From the NCBI GenBank assembly GCA_963681505.1, contig OY811988.1, forward strand, positions 4,323,735 to 4,387,734: a DNA stretch of 64,000 nt, read 5' to 3'. Each line of letters starts with the position of its first letter. The stretch's first letter is position 1. A program made the translations under genes and the position numbers. The DNA comes from Eunapius fragilis. Taxonomy: Eukaryota > Porifera > Demospongiae > Spongillida > Spongillidae. Under the pieces are notes generated by a model. It saw only the letters and a list, made by a program, of their open reading frames with translations, was not told the DNA's origin and made no database searches. Below are positions 10,136-21,002 of this stretch, piece by piece.

Positions 10136-10828
10136 TTTGATGGGATATTTGAAGTATTTAATTTATACAAAGAAGTACTTTTTTCGTGAGCACTGATTTA
10201 TGCCAGTTGATTTTATTGGGACGACCCGACCATATGAACAATTGCCGTTACGACTATATTAAGTTACCACTATTCATTCTCGTCCCCAGACCACAAGATG
10301 TATGCGATTATTGCTGTAAACTACACCACCGTTTACAATGATATTACATCAATGATATTACATCGTGTGCGTGATTAATATTAAGTGGATCACGTTGTAA
10401 TTACCCAAGCTGAGGTTTTACAATTATTCTCCATAGAACTATCAACATTCGCCTTGAAACAATACTGAGGAATAATTATAATGTAATGGTATACATGATT
10501 GGTATCGGTACTATTGATGAGAATGTTGTTTGATTCCCGTTAATGCTAGACTTGATACATTGCAGTTCGGATACCAGAAGCATGGTAACTACAATCATGC
10601 ATTGCGTGACTATGGCTGGATTGTCAATTTGTCTCCTAAGTACATCCAAAAGATACTTTGCTAATTAGTTAAGTATTGTACAATTGTATGATTGGTGCAG
10701 TTTGGCTACAGCAGTTATAAACCTGCATTGTCCAAACATTAGCTGGAATTAACTGACGATTTCAATTATTTTCAATTATTTCAATAATTGAGTGCTTACT
10801 TTTAATTTCCATTTTGGTAAACGTTTAT
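10136..10828 (+). other. Third, partial tandem unit with an exon-like piece
   Basis: After ATTGCAG at about 10,559-10,565 an open piece reads GYQKHGNYNHALRDYGWIV and NLSPK. It is similar to the WGWIVPLSP piece of units 1 and 2. The frame ends about 10 codons later. It could be a terminal exon of an unknown gene or a shared repeat. The secreted-protein gene is absent from this unit. Confidence 0.35.
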
Positions 10829-12645
10829 AGCCTTCAGCTTTCATTGTTTTAATTATTCCGCCTGGTATCTTTATCGTGGCAAATGGTTTACTAAGTTAAC
10901 TTTAGCGGAATGCTTGTGGACCACCGTGAAGAGATTTTTTAAAGAAAAACTGATCTCTACCATAGGTAAATGTATTTCCCTGACGCCAGGAATAAGGTCA
11001 TATTCTTCTTTCCACGACCGAGTTGACGGTACCGGCGTAACATAAATATGTATCCGGTGCTTGTTTATTTGTTTAAACGCCACAACATGCTAGATACAAC
11101 ATTCCATGCATTAGACAGACTCTTAGACTAGTTACGCATCAAGAACATACTATACCTGGAAATGCATGCATGCGAATAATCGAGTAAATAGTTCAATGAA
11201 CGTCGTACTAGATCCCGGGAACTCAAGATCCATGTAATGCACCTTGTCTCGCAGTATTGTTGTGGTGTCCCGTTACTAGCGCTAGTGTGCTATAATTTTT
11301 GTTAAGCAAACAGCGCGGCAGGTAAATGAAATCAGACTGAGTGTATTTCTTGCTTTGTGCAACTAGCCTAAATATGAATTCATGTTAATCTACCAGTGTA
11401 CAACAACATGCATGCATGTATGCACACAGCATGCTTATATAGATGCACGCGCATGTAAGCACATATACATACATGCACAGCACACACAACCCCCCCCCCC
11501 CCACACACACACACACACACACACGCACAACAATACACATACGATAACCAGTGATGCCGCGGCCAGCAATTAATATACGATACGGTCACGTTGATGGCCG
11601 GCCGGATTTTGTCCCGACGGTCACGATCGCGGTCAAAGGCTGACCGCCACTTAGCAATACGGTCACGTACACGGCCTGGCCGGCAGCCGTCTATCTTCAA
11701 TGCGGTCACGGACGGTCACGGCTTTACAGCCTTTAGGCATTTATAATACGTCATTGCGTAACAAAAAGAAGTATCATAACAATCTGAGAGCTTTAATCGC
11801 GCTTTACAGGATTAGTCATGCAGTGGCAACAGCCTCGAGGCAAAATCCGGCCAGCCGTCAACGTGACCGTACCGCGTATATTGCTGGCCGCGGCATCACT
11901 GGTTATCGTATGTGTGTTGTTGTGCGTGTGTGCGTGCATGTGTGTGTGGGGGGGAGGGGGGGAGAGTGTTGTGTGTGCTGTGCATGTACGTATATGTGCG
12001 TACATGCGCGTGCATCTATACTGAAGCATGTTGTGTGCATGCATGCATGCATGTTGTTGTACACTGGTAGATTAACATGAATGCATATTTAGGCAAGTTG
12101 CACAAAGCAAGAAATACACTCAGTCTGATTTCATTTACCTGCTGTTAAGCCGCGCTGTTTGCTTTTAAACAAAAATTATAGCACACTAACGCTAGTAACG
12201 AGATACCACAACAATACTGCGAGACAAGGTGCATTACATGAATCTTGACTTCCCGGGATTTAGTACGACGTTCATTGAACTATTTATTTGCATGCATGCA
12301 TTTCCAGGTATAGTACGTTCTTGATGCGTACCTAGTCTAAGAGTCTGTCGAATGCATGGAATGTTGTATCTAGCATGTTGTGGTGTTTAAACAAAATAAA
12401 CAAGCACCGGATACATATTTATGTTACGCCGGTACCGTCAACTCGGTCGTGGAAAGAATTAAGAGTATGACCTTATTCCTGGCGTCAGGGAAATACATTT
12501 ACCTATGGTAGAGATCAGTTTTTCTTTTCAGTAAAAATCTCTTCACGGTGGTCCACAAGCATTCCGCTAAAGTTAACATAGTATTACTATTTGCCACGAT
12601 AAAGATACCAGGCGGAATAAATAAAACAATGAAAAGCTGAAGGCT
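10829..12645. mobile_element. Large foldback (inverted-repeat) element
   Basis: The left arm (10,829 to about 11,608) and right arm (about 11,841 to 12,645) are reverse complements with small indels. The outer ends read AGCCTTCAGCTT and AAGCTGAAGGCT. The spacer of about 230 bp is GC-rich with repeated CGGTCACG and GGCCGGC words. Both arms carry a CA/TG tract next to a G or C run near their inner ends. No transposase ORF is visible, so this is a non-autonomous foldback element or an inverted duplication. The Q2 copy is 53,909-55,720. Confidence 0.85.
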
Positions 12646-13181
12646 TCACGTGAGTAAAACTGGCCGTCCGTGAAAGTTCCTGACGGCCAAGGTCAACAGT
12701 CCAAAATTTTGACTGCCAGCGAATTTCATACGGTTAGCTCACGTGCTCCTGTTTATTGACGGTCACGGTTACGGCTGGGCCGTCTGAGCCGTCAAATCAA
12801 TACAGTCCCGGACGGCCAGTGCTGGCCGCGGCATCACTGACGATAACACACGCACGGTGCAATAAATTATATTATATGGGTCGAGGCAGCGAAAAGGAAC
12901 CAAGCGCATATTATAAAATTTTCCAGGAAGGAGCATCAAAGTTGAGCGTGCAATTAAAATGTACGCGTAGTTAAAAATTCAGGCCACTGTATTTCTGTAT
13001 CAGGGCATGCCTACAAAATGACGAATAGCAACCTATTAGATATGGATATGAATTAAACTGAATTTAGACACAATGAATTTTGGCCTATTTATCTCTCCCC
13101 CCCCCCCCGCCCCACCCCCATACTATAAAGTTATCTACTTTCCTTCAAGCGCATATGCATACACGCTGTATGCACACTTCT

Positions 13182-13184
<3 letters not shown>
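12646..13184. other. GC-rich flank sharing words with the foldback spacer
   Basis: From 12,660 to 12,840 the words GACGGCC, CGGTCACGG and GCTGGCCGCGGCATCACTG recur. They are also in the foldback arms and spacer, so the element may extend to here. Near 12,984 the Q2 copy has about 310 bp more. I see no gene. Confidence 0.5.

Positions 13185-13270
<86 letters not shown>
13185..13270. repeat. (CA)n microsatellite
   Basis: About 43 uninterrupted CA units. The Q2 counterpart (56,566-56,643) is shorter. The histidine/threonine frames through it are not genes. Confidence 0.95.
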
Positions 13271-13271
<1 letters not shown>

Positions 13272-13618
13272 TATAGTGTTCTGGTTTTTAGTTTTTCACT
13301 ATTGAATTCGTGGCATTCACCTTGTGTGTTCTGCCAGCAGCAATGGGCTCCTGAATTGTTGAAGGAGTTAAATTTACTTATCACCTTATACTGATAAAAA
13401 GGTACTCTCCCACTTTTGTACTGGATGCATTTTCTCTCCATCTGATGCATTCAAATGTTATCTACACATACGGGACGGCTTTATTTCCCATGAGCTCAAT
13501 TGGAAATCAAAATTTTATACACAAGCATATATACACATACATTACATGTACTCAGACATACTGATGTAAATAGATCATCGATACATACATATATACATAC
13601 ATAAATACGTAGATACAT

Positions 13619-13621
<3 letters not shown>

Positions 13622-13662
<41 letters not shown>

Positions 13663-13860
13663 TACAATCACACGAACGCGGGCGCGCTCACGGGCGTTGT
13701 GTGAATGGCTATGAATCCTTCCTCTTTTTCCCTCTGCATGCATAGTTTGAGTGCGTGTGCGTGTGTGAGCGCGCGCGCGCACACACACACACGCACTCAC
13801 ACACACCTAGGCCTACATGTAGACACACGCAATCGTACATACAAACACACGCACGAACTC
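13622..13860. repeat. Alternating purine-pyrimidine tract
   Basis: A (CA)n run is followed 90 bp later by a GTGTG-GCGCGCGCGC-ACACAC stretch (13,750-13,805) that is both alternating and palindromic. Such DNA readily forms Z-DNA or cruciforms. The first CA run is longer in Q2 (57,000-57,059). Confidence 0.8.
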
Positions 13861-14665
13861 CAGATCTTGCGCGCGCACAAAGAAGTGGTATAGTCAACGA
13901 CTAATGTTGTAGTCCTTGGTACAGCCAGCGCTGAACAGGCCCCATGACATCATTCTTGCTGCTGCACTAGACAAGCGCATGCATGCAAGTAACCCATTCA
14001 ATAAGCCAACATCCCGGTTAGTTAACTAATTTGCATTTAGCCATGTATCCGTATCCATGGAAGCTACATTAAAAACACTCAACAAGATGGCGCTAATTGT
14101 ATCCTAGTTCTTGTGACCCAAAACAATTAAAATTTCAAATCGCCGAAATCTATACTAGGTAAATTTTTTTAAAATATCTCTAAAAATAATAGAACTGCAT
14201 GATCTCTTATTCTGGGGCCCACAAAATCTGAATCTAAACTGGTGTAAGAATTATGAGCTGCAGAATACATTAATTAGGTGTGAAAAAGTTGATTTTCCAT
14301 ACATCTCTATGGAAAATGCTGTTTTCACAAAAAAATACAACAATTTTCAACACAAAGCAGTTGTTTTTTGTTCAGCTAAATCAAGATCGTACGTATCTAA
14401 AACAATATTGATAGCCAAAAAAGTTGTACCCTATTACGTTATTAATTAACAATCAAGTTTATAAAACGCCGTTCATTTTCAATGGGAGTTATCCGGAAGT
14501 ATACGCGAATGTACAAACCGCAACAATTGTCAATTCCCTTTGACCGCGCATTTCTGGATATGATTATACGGATGCATTTGCGCGGAACTATAAAAACTAA
14601 AAACATTCTCTATGAGAAAGTTGGTGAGATATGGTGTCTATTTGCATCCGTGTGTACCCCACTGT
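13861..14665. other. Conserved AT-rich region without a gene
   Basis: The region is nearly identical in Q2. It contains AACATTCTCTATGAGAAAGTTG (14,601-14,622), a diverged match to an arm of the palindromic MITE, so part of this stretch may be another MITE relative. It contains no supported ORF. Confidence 0.45.
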
Positions 14666-14803
14666 TATGTTGCTATGTACCCCTCCCTTATGCTGCTATG
14701 TACCCCTTACTTATGTTGCTACGTACCCCTTACTTATGTTGCTAAGTACCCCTCCCTTATGTTGCTATGTACCCCTCCCTTATGCTGCTATATACCCCTC
14801 CCT
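14666..14803 (+). repeat. 23-bp tandem repeat, six units
   Basis: The unit is TATGTTGCTATGTACCCCTC plus CCT, repeated six times with few changes. The Q2 copy (58,052-58,182) is 7 bp shorter, with a partial deletion in its last unit. Confidence 0.9.
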
Positions 14804-14895
14804 CATGATTATGTATAGCAGCGTGTATAACAATGTTATACCGACGTGTATAACAACCCATTTTACACTTGTATGTGTATACAACCCTTTTTACA

Positions 14896-14899
<4 letters not shown>

Positions 14900-14931
<32 letters not shown>
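14900..14931. repeat. Poly-G tract
   Basis: Thirty-two consecutive G. The Q2 counterpart (58,279-58,307) has 29. Comparable G or C runs recur at about 28,535, 29,575-29,601, 30,129-30,150 and 37,615-37,633. Confidence 0.9.
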
Positions 14932-16156
14932 CTAATTAAACAATGGGGCACCATGGGGGGAGTGGCTCTGACTAATCTATTAGGCATGCAGCGATTGAGC
15001 AAATAAATTAATCACAGTATGGTTAGTTTGTGAAATTATCCCTACTCTATAATTTGATAGTTCTATTCTTCTAAGGTGCATCTTGAGAAAGATCTCCCGC
15101 TGTGTCGTAGGATGTGCGTAATGAATATTCATAAGTGCTATCATAGAGGACCTTAGCCAGTTTCTCAGACGGCGTAAGGTAGAAAAGCTTCTCTCGCAGG
15201 TGCAACTAGTAATTGAAAGTGCGCAACCAATTTTTTATCAAGTGAAAAATATTGCTCTTATCACAACTGATTAGTGCCGATGCAAGACAGACGATCAATT
15301 GGTGAACATACGGACGATTTTCGCTTGCAAAGTCCTAACTCCTGGTCCACAAGATACTTTTCGATAAGATCATCTTCATAAACACCAATAATGATGTTTA
15401 CATCGCTATTAAACTCATCCTGAACCACAATTGATGGTCGCGGCGGGACAGTGTACCGTATGCAGTCCTGTATGTTACGCCTATCCTGGTCGCCACGCGT
15501 CTGCACTCAACACGTGGGCAGTTTTTCACACGACTCTTATGCAGGGTCTGTATACGTCTCAGAACGAACACTTCGCTTATACGCAGATATCGCGGTCTGC
15601 ATACGGCTTCGGCATATTGGTTGTCACCTGTCTGCATACTTCATATAAATGTATGCAGACTCTGTACACGTCGTGTATTCGAATCCTTTACAATGCGCCC
15701 ATGGATCTTCATAACTGAAGATACGCAGGACCTGTATACGCGGTATATGCGTCTAAATCCTATATACGACAGTAATAATTTATGGCGGGAAACTTTCATC
15801 CAATTACAGCTACAGTTTCAATACAAACAACCAAAATAAATTATCAGAGTTCAGTTGGCAGGAGCAAAATCTCCCATATTTCCAAACTCTTCAAGCACCA
15901 CATTTCAGATGCAGTTAGTTGGAGATCCTTCTATCTGGCTGAGGTCTTTAAATTCTCTTTGATTTGCTCGAAAAAAGGTTGAGACCTTCATAAAATATTT
16001 TGAGACAGGAAATTAAAATGTTCTAGTCCACATTTTATGTGATAACCAGGCTAATTGGACGGCTTGCCGACCCCTTTCTATGCCCCGCAGGGATACATGT
16101 CCTATTGACCGCATGAGCTGAGAGATACATTTATGCGATAATTATGGCAGCAATGC
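14932..16156. other. No supported gene; short repeated GTATACG/CTGCATAC words
   Basis: From 15,430 to 15,770 the words TCTGCATAC, CTGTATACG and GTATGCAGA recur in both orientations, including a short hairpin near 15,631-15,660. Overlapping open frames here lack ATG starts and run on both strands, so I do not call them genes. Confidence 0.5.
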
Positions 16157-16354
16157 ATGAGCTACCGTAAAATCCCAATTAAACGCCGCGGCGTCTATTT
16201 GGGACAAAAGACGCTTGCGTCGAAGACCATAGAAATTGTATGGGCAGTTGAAGGGTGCACACATGCTCGGACAATCGATGATTGCAATCCAAAAACCTGG
16301 CGATGCCAGGGTATGTCGTTACGGCAGTGCTGCTGCTTTTGTGGGCGGTATTAA
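16157..16354 (+). CDS. Hypothetical 65-residue cysteine-rich ORF
   Basis: ATG-initiated frame with seven cysteines, six of them in the last third (WRCQGM, QCCCFC). The Q2 copy (59,531-59,728) has the same frame and stop; I count one amino-acid change and two silent changes. The upstream sequence loses 6 bp in frame. There is no signal peptide and no recognised domain. It may be part of an AATTAA-bounded repeat, because ATTAAACGCCGCGG at its start and GGCGGTATTAATTAA at its end are partly complementary. Low confidence. Confidence 0.2.
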   Translation: MSYRKIPIKRRGVYLGQKTLASKTIEIVWAVEGCTHARTIDDCNPKTWRCQGMSLRQCCCFCGRY

Positions 16355-17374
16355 TTAAGGTACCAGCTCAGCCTCTATGATAAAATTTCGAAATTTACAG
16401 ATAGATGCACCCAATCATATGAGATGCAGCGCTGATATTACTATCGTGAAATTAAGCAGCGCGGAGTCTTTAGTTTGTAGCGTCCTCCATCTTTTTATCG
16501 CGCATGCATGCGCACATTGTGTCCGCCATGTTTTTTTATGTTAGAATTATTAATGATAGGTCACAGTCCTCATTCCAGTATATGAATGTCTTCATTCCGT
16601 ACTGCTAATACCGTATTAGATCTGTGGAGAAAATCTCTCTCTCTTCATAGACGTACTTACGGCACCATATAATATATAACCGTGACTGTCTCTTTTGGCT
16701 TCACTCGTTTCTAGTTACCATGCCAACGATATTGTGCTCTATAACCCCATGAGGCTACATGACTGCCCCACCTATCCCACCGCCACCCTCTCCCACCCCC
16801 ATAATGGAGGGCACTAAAAGGAGTGACTCCTCAAAAGACTATACTTAGATCTTGTTTTTGTATCATTATAGAATTTGTCTTCCTTGTAACTGTGTTGTGT
16901 TTTATCATGGCTGGGATAAATGTCACTGGTCACTGCTGCCAGGAAGAGTCAGGGGGATCGCTATAAATGTGCTGTATCTATGTGTATGTGTGTGTGGTGC
17001 ATATGGCAAACGTGTGTGTTGGGTGGGTCACGGTACTCTAAAATGCAAATCCTAATTGATGCACTAGGAAGGGCATATGTTTATGCTACTCAATGAGAAG
17101 GCACGCTAATTCATGAGCATATGTAGTATACCTCCAAGACCAGGCCTAACCTAAGGATCATTTATCCTAATAGAATTTAAATTTTCTAGCATATCCAATA
17201 CAGGGGGAGTGCATGCCCCAGATCAGGAAGGTCTCTAAAGTGCACCATACCAACATCATTTTGAGTAGCACTATATGCAAGGACCTCCCGCCTTTTGGAG
17301 ATGGACTGCAAGGAGAGGGACATGCGGGGTGTCTACAAATTAAATTGTTGCTATGAAAATGGGAGGCGAGGAAT
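16355..17374. other. No supported gene
   Basis: The sequence is ordinary and similar in Q2. A short ATG frame at 17,359 (MGGEEC...) runs into the 21-bp minisatellite and stops after about 45 codons. Confidence 0.5.
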
Positions 17375-17960
17375 GCATAAAAATCCTAGATGTTCCTGAA
17401 GTGATTCTAGATGTTGCTGAAGTAATCTTAGATGTTTTTGAAGTAATCCTAGATAGGCCTACCGGAAAAGCTGGTAAGGGTTGACTGATGATGACATTAC
17501 CTAATTAGCCCATTGTGTTTAAGCAGAAGACATTGGTGGTAATGGATATACTTAGTTTAATACTAAACCCGTCCAAATTAGCTCTTGTCGGTGAACCTTA
17601 CTAGGGGGGCAGAACCTCCTTATGGGAGGCGAGGAATATTATGTGCACCTAATTGTGCACCTAATTAATTGTGCACCTTAGTTAACTATTCATCCTATCT
17701 TATTAGATCGTGTCCCGAGAAACCTAGATGTTCTTGAAGTGATTCTAGATGTTGCTGAAGTAATCCTAGATGTTTTTGATTAGCTAGATATGCGTAAAGT
17801 AATCCTAAATGTGCCTTAGGTAATTCTAGATATTCTTGAAGTAATCCTAGATGTACTTGAAGTTAATGGTAGATTTCCCTTGATGTACTAGAAGTAATCC
17901 TAGGTGTGTCTGAAGTAATCGTAGATGTACCTGAAGTATTGCTTCATGTACTTCAAGTAA
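17375..17960 (+). repeat. Degenerate 21-bp minisatellite
   Basis: Units of the type GATGTTGCTGAAGTAATCCTA recur at 17,375-17,460 and 17,720-17,960 with a 260-bp interruption. Twenty-one bases equal seven codons, and in one frame each unit reads like AEVILDV. Stops interrupt the frame, so the whole is not a long gene. The Q2 copy is about 60,762-61,345. Confidence 0.8.
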
Positions 17961-18270
17961 TTGTGATGATGGAGGAGGAGGGATCTTTACTAAGTTTAAA
18001 TTAAATCATTCACAAATAGTTTATTTTAAATTATCCCTCCCTCTATCCTAGTCTACATGTTAAGGCTTGCCTGCCAGTGCATGCAACTGTGTATGAATTC
18101 AATTGCAGTTGCAAGGGCTGAGTACTAGGTGAAATGAAATTTACTGCAACCATATCCTTCTCCCATATACCTACTCCTTGTATATGAACCGAAATCTCAT
18201 GCACTAATGGAGTATAATGGTGGTCTTGAATAAGCTATTCTTAGGGATAGTGAGTTTCTAAGTGAAGTAA

Positions 18271-18576
18271 ATGATGCCTTTTGTAATTGCTAGCTCAAAA
18301 GGCTGTTACAAGTCCCCCACCGCCAGCAGCAGCAACACTGCCACCGGCGCTACCACCACTAGCTGCACTACCCCCTACCCCCCCACCACCAGCAGAAACA
18401 GCAGCACTGACCCCGCCACTACTACCACTAGCTGCACTGCCCCCTACCACCAGCAGAAGCTGCAGCAGAAGTACTGCCACCCTTGCACACTACATGGTCA
18501 GAGCCTGGCAGGAGAGGAGGCTGGGGAGGAGGACGCAGCTGCCCTTGAGAACAAGGACAATCTGTACACTATATAA
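18271..18576 (+). CDS. Hypothetical low-complexity Ser/Thr-rich protein (Q1)
   Basis: An ATG frame of 101 codons has a hydrophobic start (MMPFVIASS), a Ser/Thr/Pro middle and an acidic end (GEEAGEEDAAALENKD). The Q2 copy (61,656-61,961) is intact with few changes. Two other frames are also open here and give proline-alanine and glycine-alanine runs, so composition alone could explain the ORF. I do not recognise it. Confidence 0.25.
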   Translation: MMPFVIASSKGCYKSPTASSSNTATGATTTSCTTPYPPTTSRNSSTDPATTTTSCTAPYHQQKLQQKYCHPCTLHGQSLAGEEAGEEDAAALENKDNLYTI

Positions 18577-18760
18577 AAATAGTTATAATTATCATTACCA
18601 TTATTAAAGTTGTTTAGGTATTTAGTTTATTGCACTAAGAGATAAAGTCAGGGGTGGACATGGATCGTCCTATAATTCTAGTGATTATTGACCTTTCCAA
18701 AGTTTGATTATTCACTACGATACTGATATGACAGTCTGAGGGAGAAAAAAAAACTTATGA

Positions 18761-19064
18761 AACAAGTAAATAAAAACATTCTCTAACGAGAAAGTTGTTG
18801 GTACATGTATATAGGATTGACCAATGCTGGTGTAAAAAGCACGGAAACAAGAGCGACAAAAATTTGACTGGAAAATTGAAATAGGCCTATATTTAGCTCA
18901 CTCACATTATAACAGTGCATGTCTGAGTAATGGGCTAAATATAGGCCTATTTCAATTTTCCAGTCAAATTTCTGTGACTCTTGTTTCCGTGCTTTTTACA
19001 CCAGCATTGGTCAATCCTATATACCAACAACTTTCTCGTTAGAGAATGTTTTTATTTACTTGTT
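18761..19064. mobile_element. 304-bp near-perfect palindrome (MITE)
   Basis: The arms of about 140 bp are reverse complements, apart from a 6-bp insertion and a few substitutions. They start AACAAGTAAATAAAAACATT and meet in a loop near 18,903-18,929. There is no coding capacity. A diverged single arm is at 6,750-6,893 and the Q2 copy is 62,146-62,449. The structure fits a long-TIR miniature transposable element; the superfamily is not clear. Confidence 0.85.
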
Positions 19065-19726
19065 TGAACATGAGATGTGGACATGAAAAAAGAACTATCC
19101 CTCAGGGAGACTAAAAGAAGAAGAGATGCTAAAGAAAGGAAAGTCATTTTGTGAGTGATAAGAAATCATAGTGCTGCATGCAATCCTTGAGATATTTCTA
19201 AGGCCATTCCACATTATGAGGCCAAAGAATCAATAGACCTATCAGATCGACATATTGCTTGGCAATGTATACTTGGTAGAAGTCTGTGTCACGCATGCCT
19301 AAAAAGGATAACATATATTAGCGTTGTGGCTTATTGGAAACACAATGAAACATACGATGGTGCATTAGATTTTTAACTATCTCAATACGAACGTGGAGCT
19401 TACATACTGTTAGGGTTATAGTAAATATGTATACTCCGTGCATATTCAATAATATTAATCTTCATAACATTGACCTCATAATCAATATATAGTCGTCTGT
19501 TTAGCTTAATTTGCATAGTATACATGTTGTGTTGCACTTGTTTCGTCTTTTAGAGGTTTTCAGATTGCGGTTACAAAAACGTTGCGCACGGCACAAAAAT
19601 TCGCGCAACTTAATTTGCCATATTGTAATTTATGACGTTATATGTAGAGCGAAAATTTTAAACAATTTTTCAAAATGCTTTCTAAAAATGCTAAATCGTT
19701 GCAGTCCAATGAATTTGGATTTTCTT
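19065..19726. other. No supported gene
   Basis: A plus-strand frame at about 19,160-19,375 without ATG reads a protein-like SDRHIAWQCILG and is similar in Q2. It is too short to support. The rest is AT-rich. Confidence 0.4.
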
Positions 19727-20816
19727 TTAACACCGGTTCCGTGAGAATCGAATGTTTTTTTGTCGAACTGCTTTTTTAGAAAATTAGTCGGAAAACGTTG
19801 TTTTACGTAACAAAATACATATTCCGATAGCCCAACTCTTTATAGGACGTTTGGCGCTATTCCTAGCTTCATATCATGAATGGTAACGTACTTGTATTGA
19901 TTTTAACTGACGCGGTCGCCCGTGTATCGATGTTCGAAAGCTGCCGAGTACACTTTTTTCTGGAGCAGTTTCGAACGCATTTGACGGTACCTGTAGACGT
20001 TTCTAGTTACCCAATAGAGAACAGCACATATGAAATGCTCTCAACCTGCCTGGTTGAATCAGGTTGATGCACAACACACTTTCTTCCGGTACCCAGACCC
20101 GTAAGTTTTGGTACCCAGACCCGAAAGTTCTGGTACCCAGACCCGAAAGTTTTGATACTCCATTCACGAATCACAGACGAAATTCATTGTACAAGTTCTA
20201 CTTGTGCCTATAGCGTTTGCGCAGTCGACCAAGGAAGGATTGTGTATTGCCTAATTCTGAAAACCCAGCAGATTGATAGAAGTCACTGGTTCGGCCACGA
20301 AAGAAATGCTGCTGCCAGATCTGAAGCCGGCTGTGATTTGCAGATTGCGTTCAGTCGGTTGACTTATAGCCCCCATACTGCTTGTAGCTGAGAAGGGCCA
20401 AAAATTATTATCAGCCATTACATGCAATAGTTTGGTCTGGGGTCGAGGATCGAAGCTTCAACCCCAAGCTTTGAGCGTGTTTCGATGCTTCTGTAGAAGT
20501 AAAGGATCAAACTTTGCTGGGGAGCCATGTCTTCTGTTGAGGTAAGAACATTGGGACAGTTTTTTAACCTTTAAAAGGTCCAGGAAAAATGTGTATTCTT
20601 TTTCGGGAAGAGTCTAGCCGTTTCACTTCAGACGAATGCTGGAAGGGAGCGAAAATATGCCCAATGCTACAAATAGCGATAAACATCGAGTAGAAGGTTG
20701 GGTTACTAGATGCACGCTAGTTTGGAACAGTTAGCTCTCGTCCGACTAATTTTCTAAAATGTGAGTTCGACAAAAAGTGCGTAAAAAAACATTCCATTCT
20801 CACGGAACCGGTGTTA
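19727..20816. mobile_element. TTAA-flanked terminal-inverted-repeat element
   Basis: The left end CACCGGTTCCGTGAGAATCG (19,731) and the right end CATTCTCACGGAACCGGTG (ending 20,812) are inverted copies. The match extends inward about 60-75 bp to AAAATTAGTCGG on each side. TTAA stands directly outside both ends (19,727-19,730 and 20,813-20,816). A TTAA target site is typical of piggyBac-like elements; these termini are not the classic piggyBac sequence, so the superfamily is inference. The interior (1,080 bp) has no transposase. The Q2 copy starts at 63,112 and runs off the window. Confidence 0.8.
20088..20153 (+). repeat. 22-bp tandem repeat, three units
   Basis: Three copies of GGTACCCAGACCCGAAAGTT plus two bases, inside the TTAA-flanked element. 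Confidence 0.9.
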
Positions 20817-20899
20817 ACATACCTATTTTACCTAGTACATGCATCCCAACAATAATTTTACCATGCACTTAACTTATTAAAAGCCTCAATTTAGAGAAG

Positions 20900-20968
20900 A
20901 CTGGAGTACCACAAGGAGACACCCCGGGCACCCTTCTCTTCTGCCTAGTATTGCAGAAAGTAGTGTAA
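20900..20968 (+). pseudogene. Reverse-transcriptase motif fragment
   Basis: The plus-strand frame reads TGVPQGDTPGTLLFCLVLQ. It carries the GxPQGDxxxxLLF signature of the reverse transcriptase palm (motif B) and then stops. It lies 35 bp upstream of the frame at 21,003, which continues the same protein family after a gap. Confidence 0.7.
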
Positions 20969-21002
20969 TGCAACTATCAGTGTTGATGATCGTTGTGCAG
21001 AG

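Larger units (their letters stand above)
6898..10650. repeat. About 1.6-kb tandem repeat, three units, carrying genes b and c
   Basis: Units start at about 6,898, 8,530 and 10,136, each with TTTGATGGGAT(A/G)TTTGAAGTATTTAATTTA. Each continues with the GTTTACA...GATATTA block, an ATTGCAG acceptor-like site and the GGATTGTC...TTGTC(C/T)CC exon-like piece. Units 1 and 2 also contain the plus-strand KYYQLT frame and a minus-strand secreted-protein gene (b, c). Unit 3 ends early and lacks both. The same arrangement is in Q2 from about 49,965 to 53,730, so the tandem repeat is older than the Q duplication. Confidence 0.8.
885..20990. repeat. Block Q1: first copy of the large Q segment
   Basis: Almost everything here recurs in the same order and orientation from about 45,560 to the window end. 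Gene offsets are near 43.1 kb for the first half and 43.38 kb after 13 kb. The shift comes from insertions and deletions, chiefly a reverse-transcriptase fragment found only here (2,684-4,243) and about 310 bp found only in Q2 (56,065-56,370). By eye the copies differ by scattered substitutions and small indels; identity was not computed. The right limit is uncertain because the window ends before Q2 does. Confidence 0.9.

Noticed and set aside
13185..13270. Histidine/threonine-rich frames through the CA repeats
   Set aside because: They are translations of a dinucleotide repeat and change length between the copies.
14880..15002. Proline- or glycine-run frames at the poly-G tract
   Set aside because: Direct translation of poly-G with no conserved context.
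15660..15690. Possible tRNA because of ATTCGAATCCTTT
   Set aside because: No matching acceptor stem, D-arm or anticodon arm could be laid around it.
15261..15718. Overlapping frames on both strands near 15.3-15.7 kb
   Set aside because: Their starts are not ATG, several frames are open at once, and the region is built of short inverted words.
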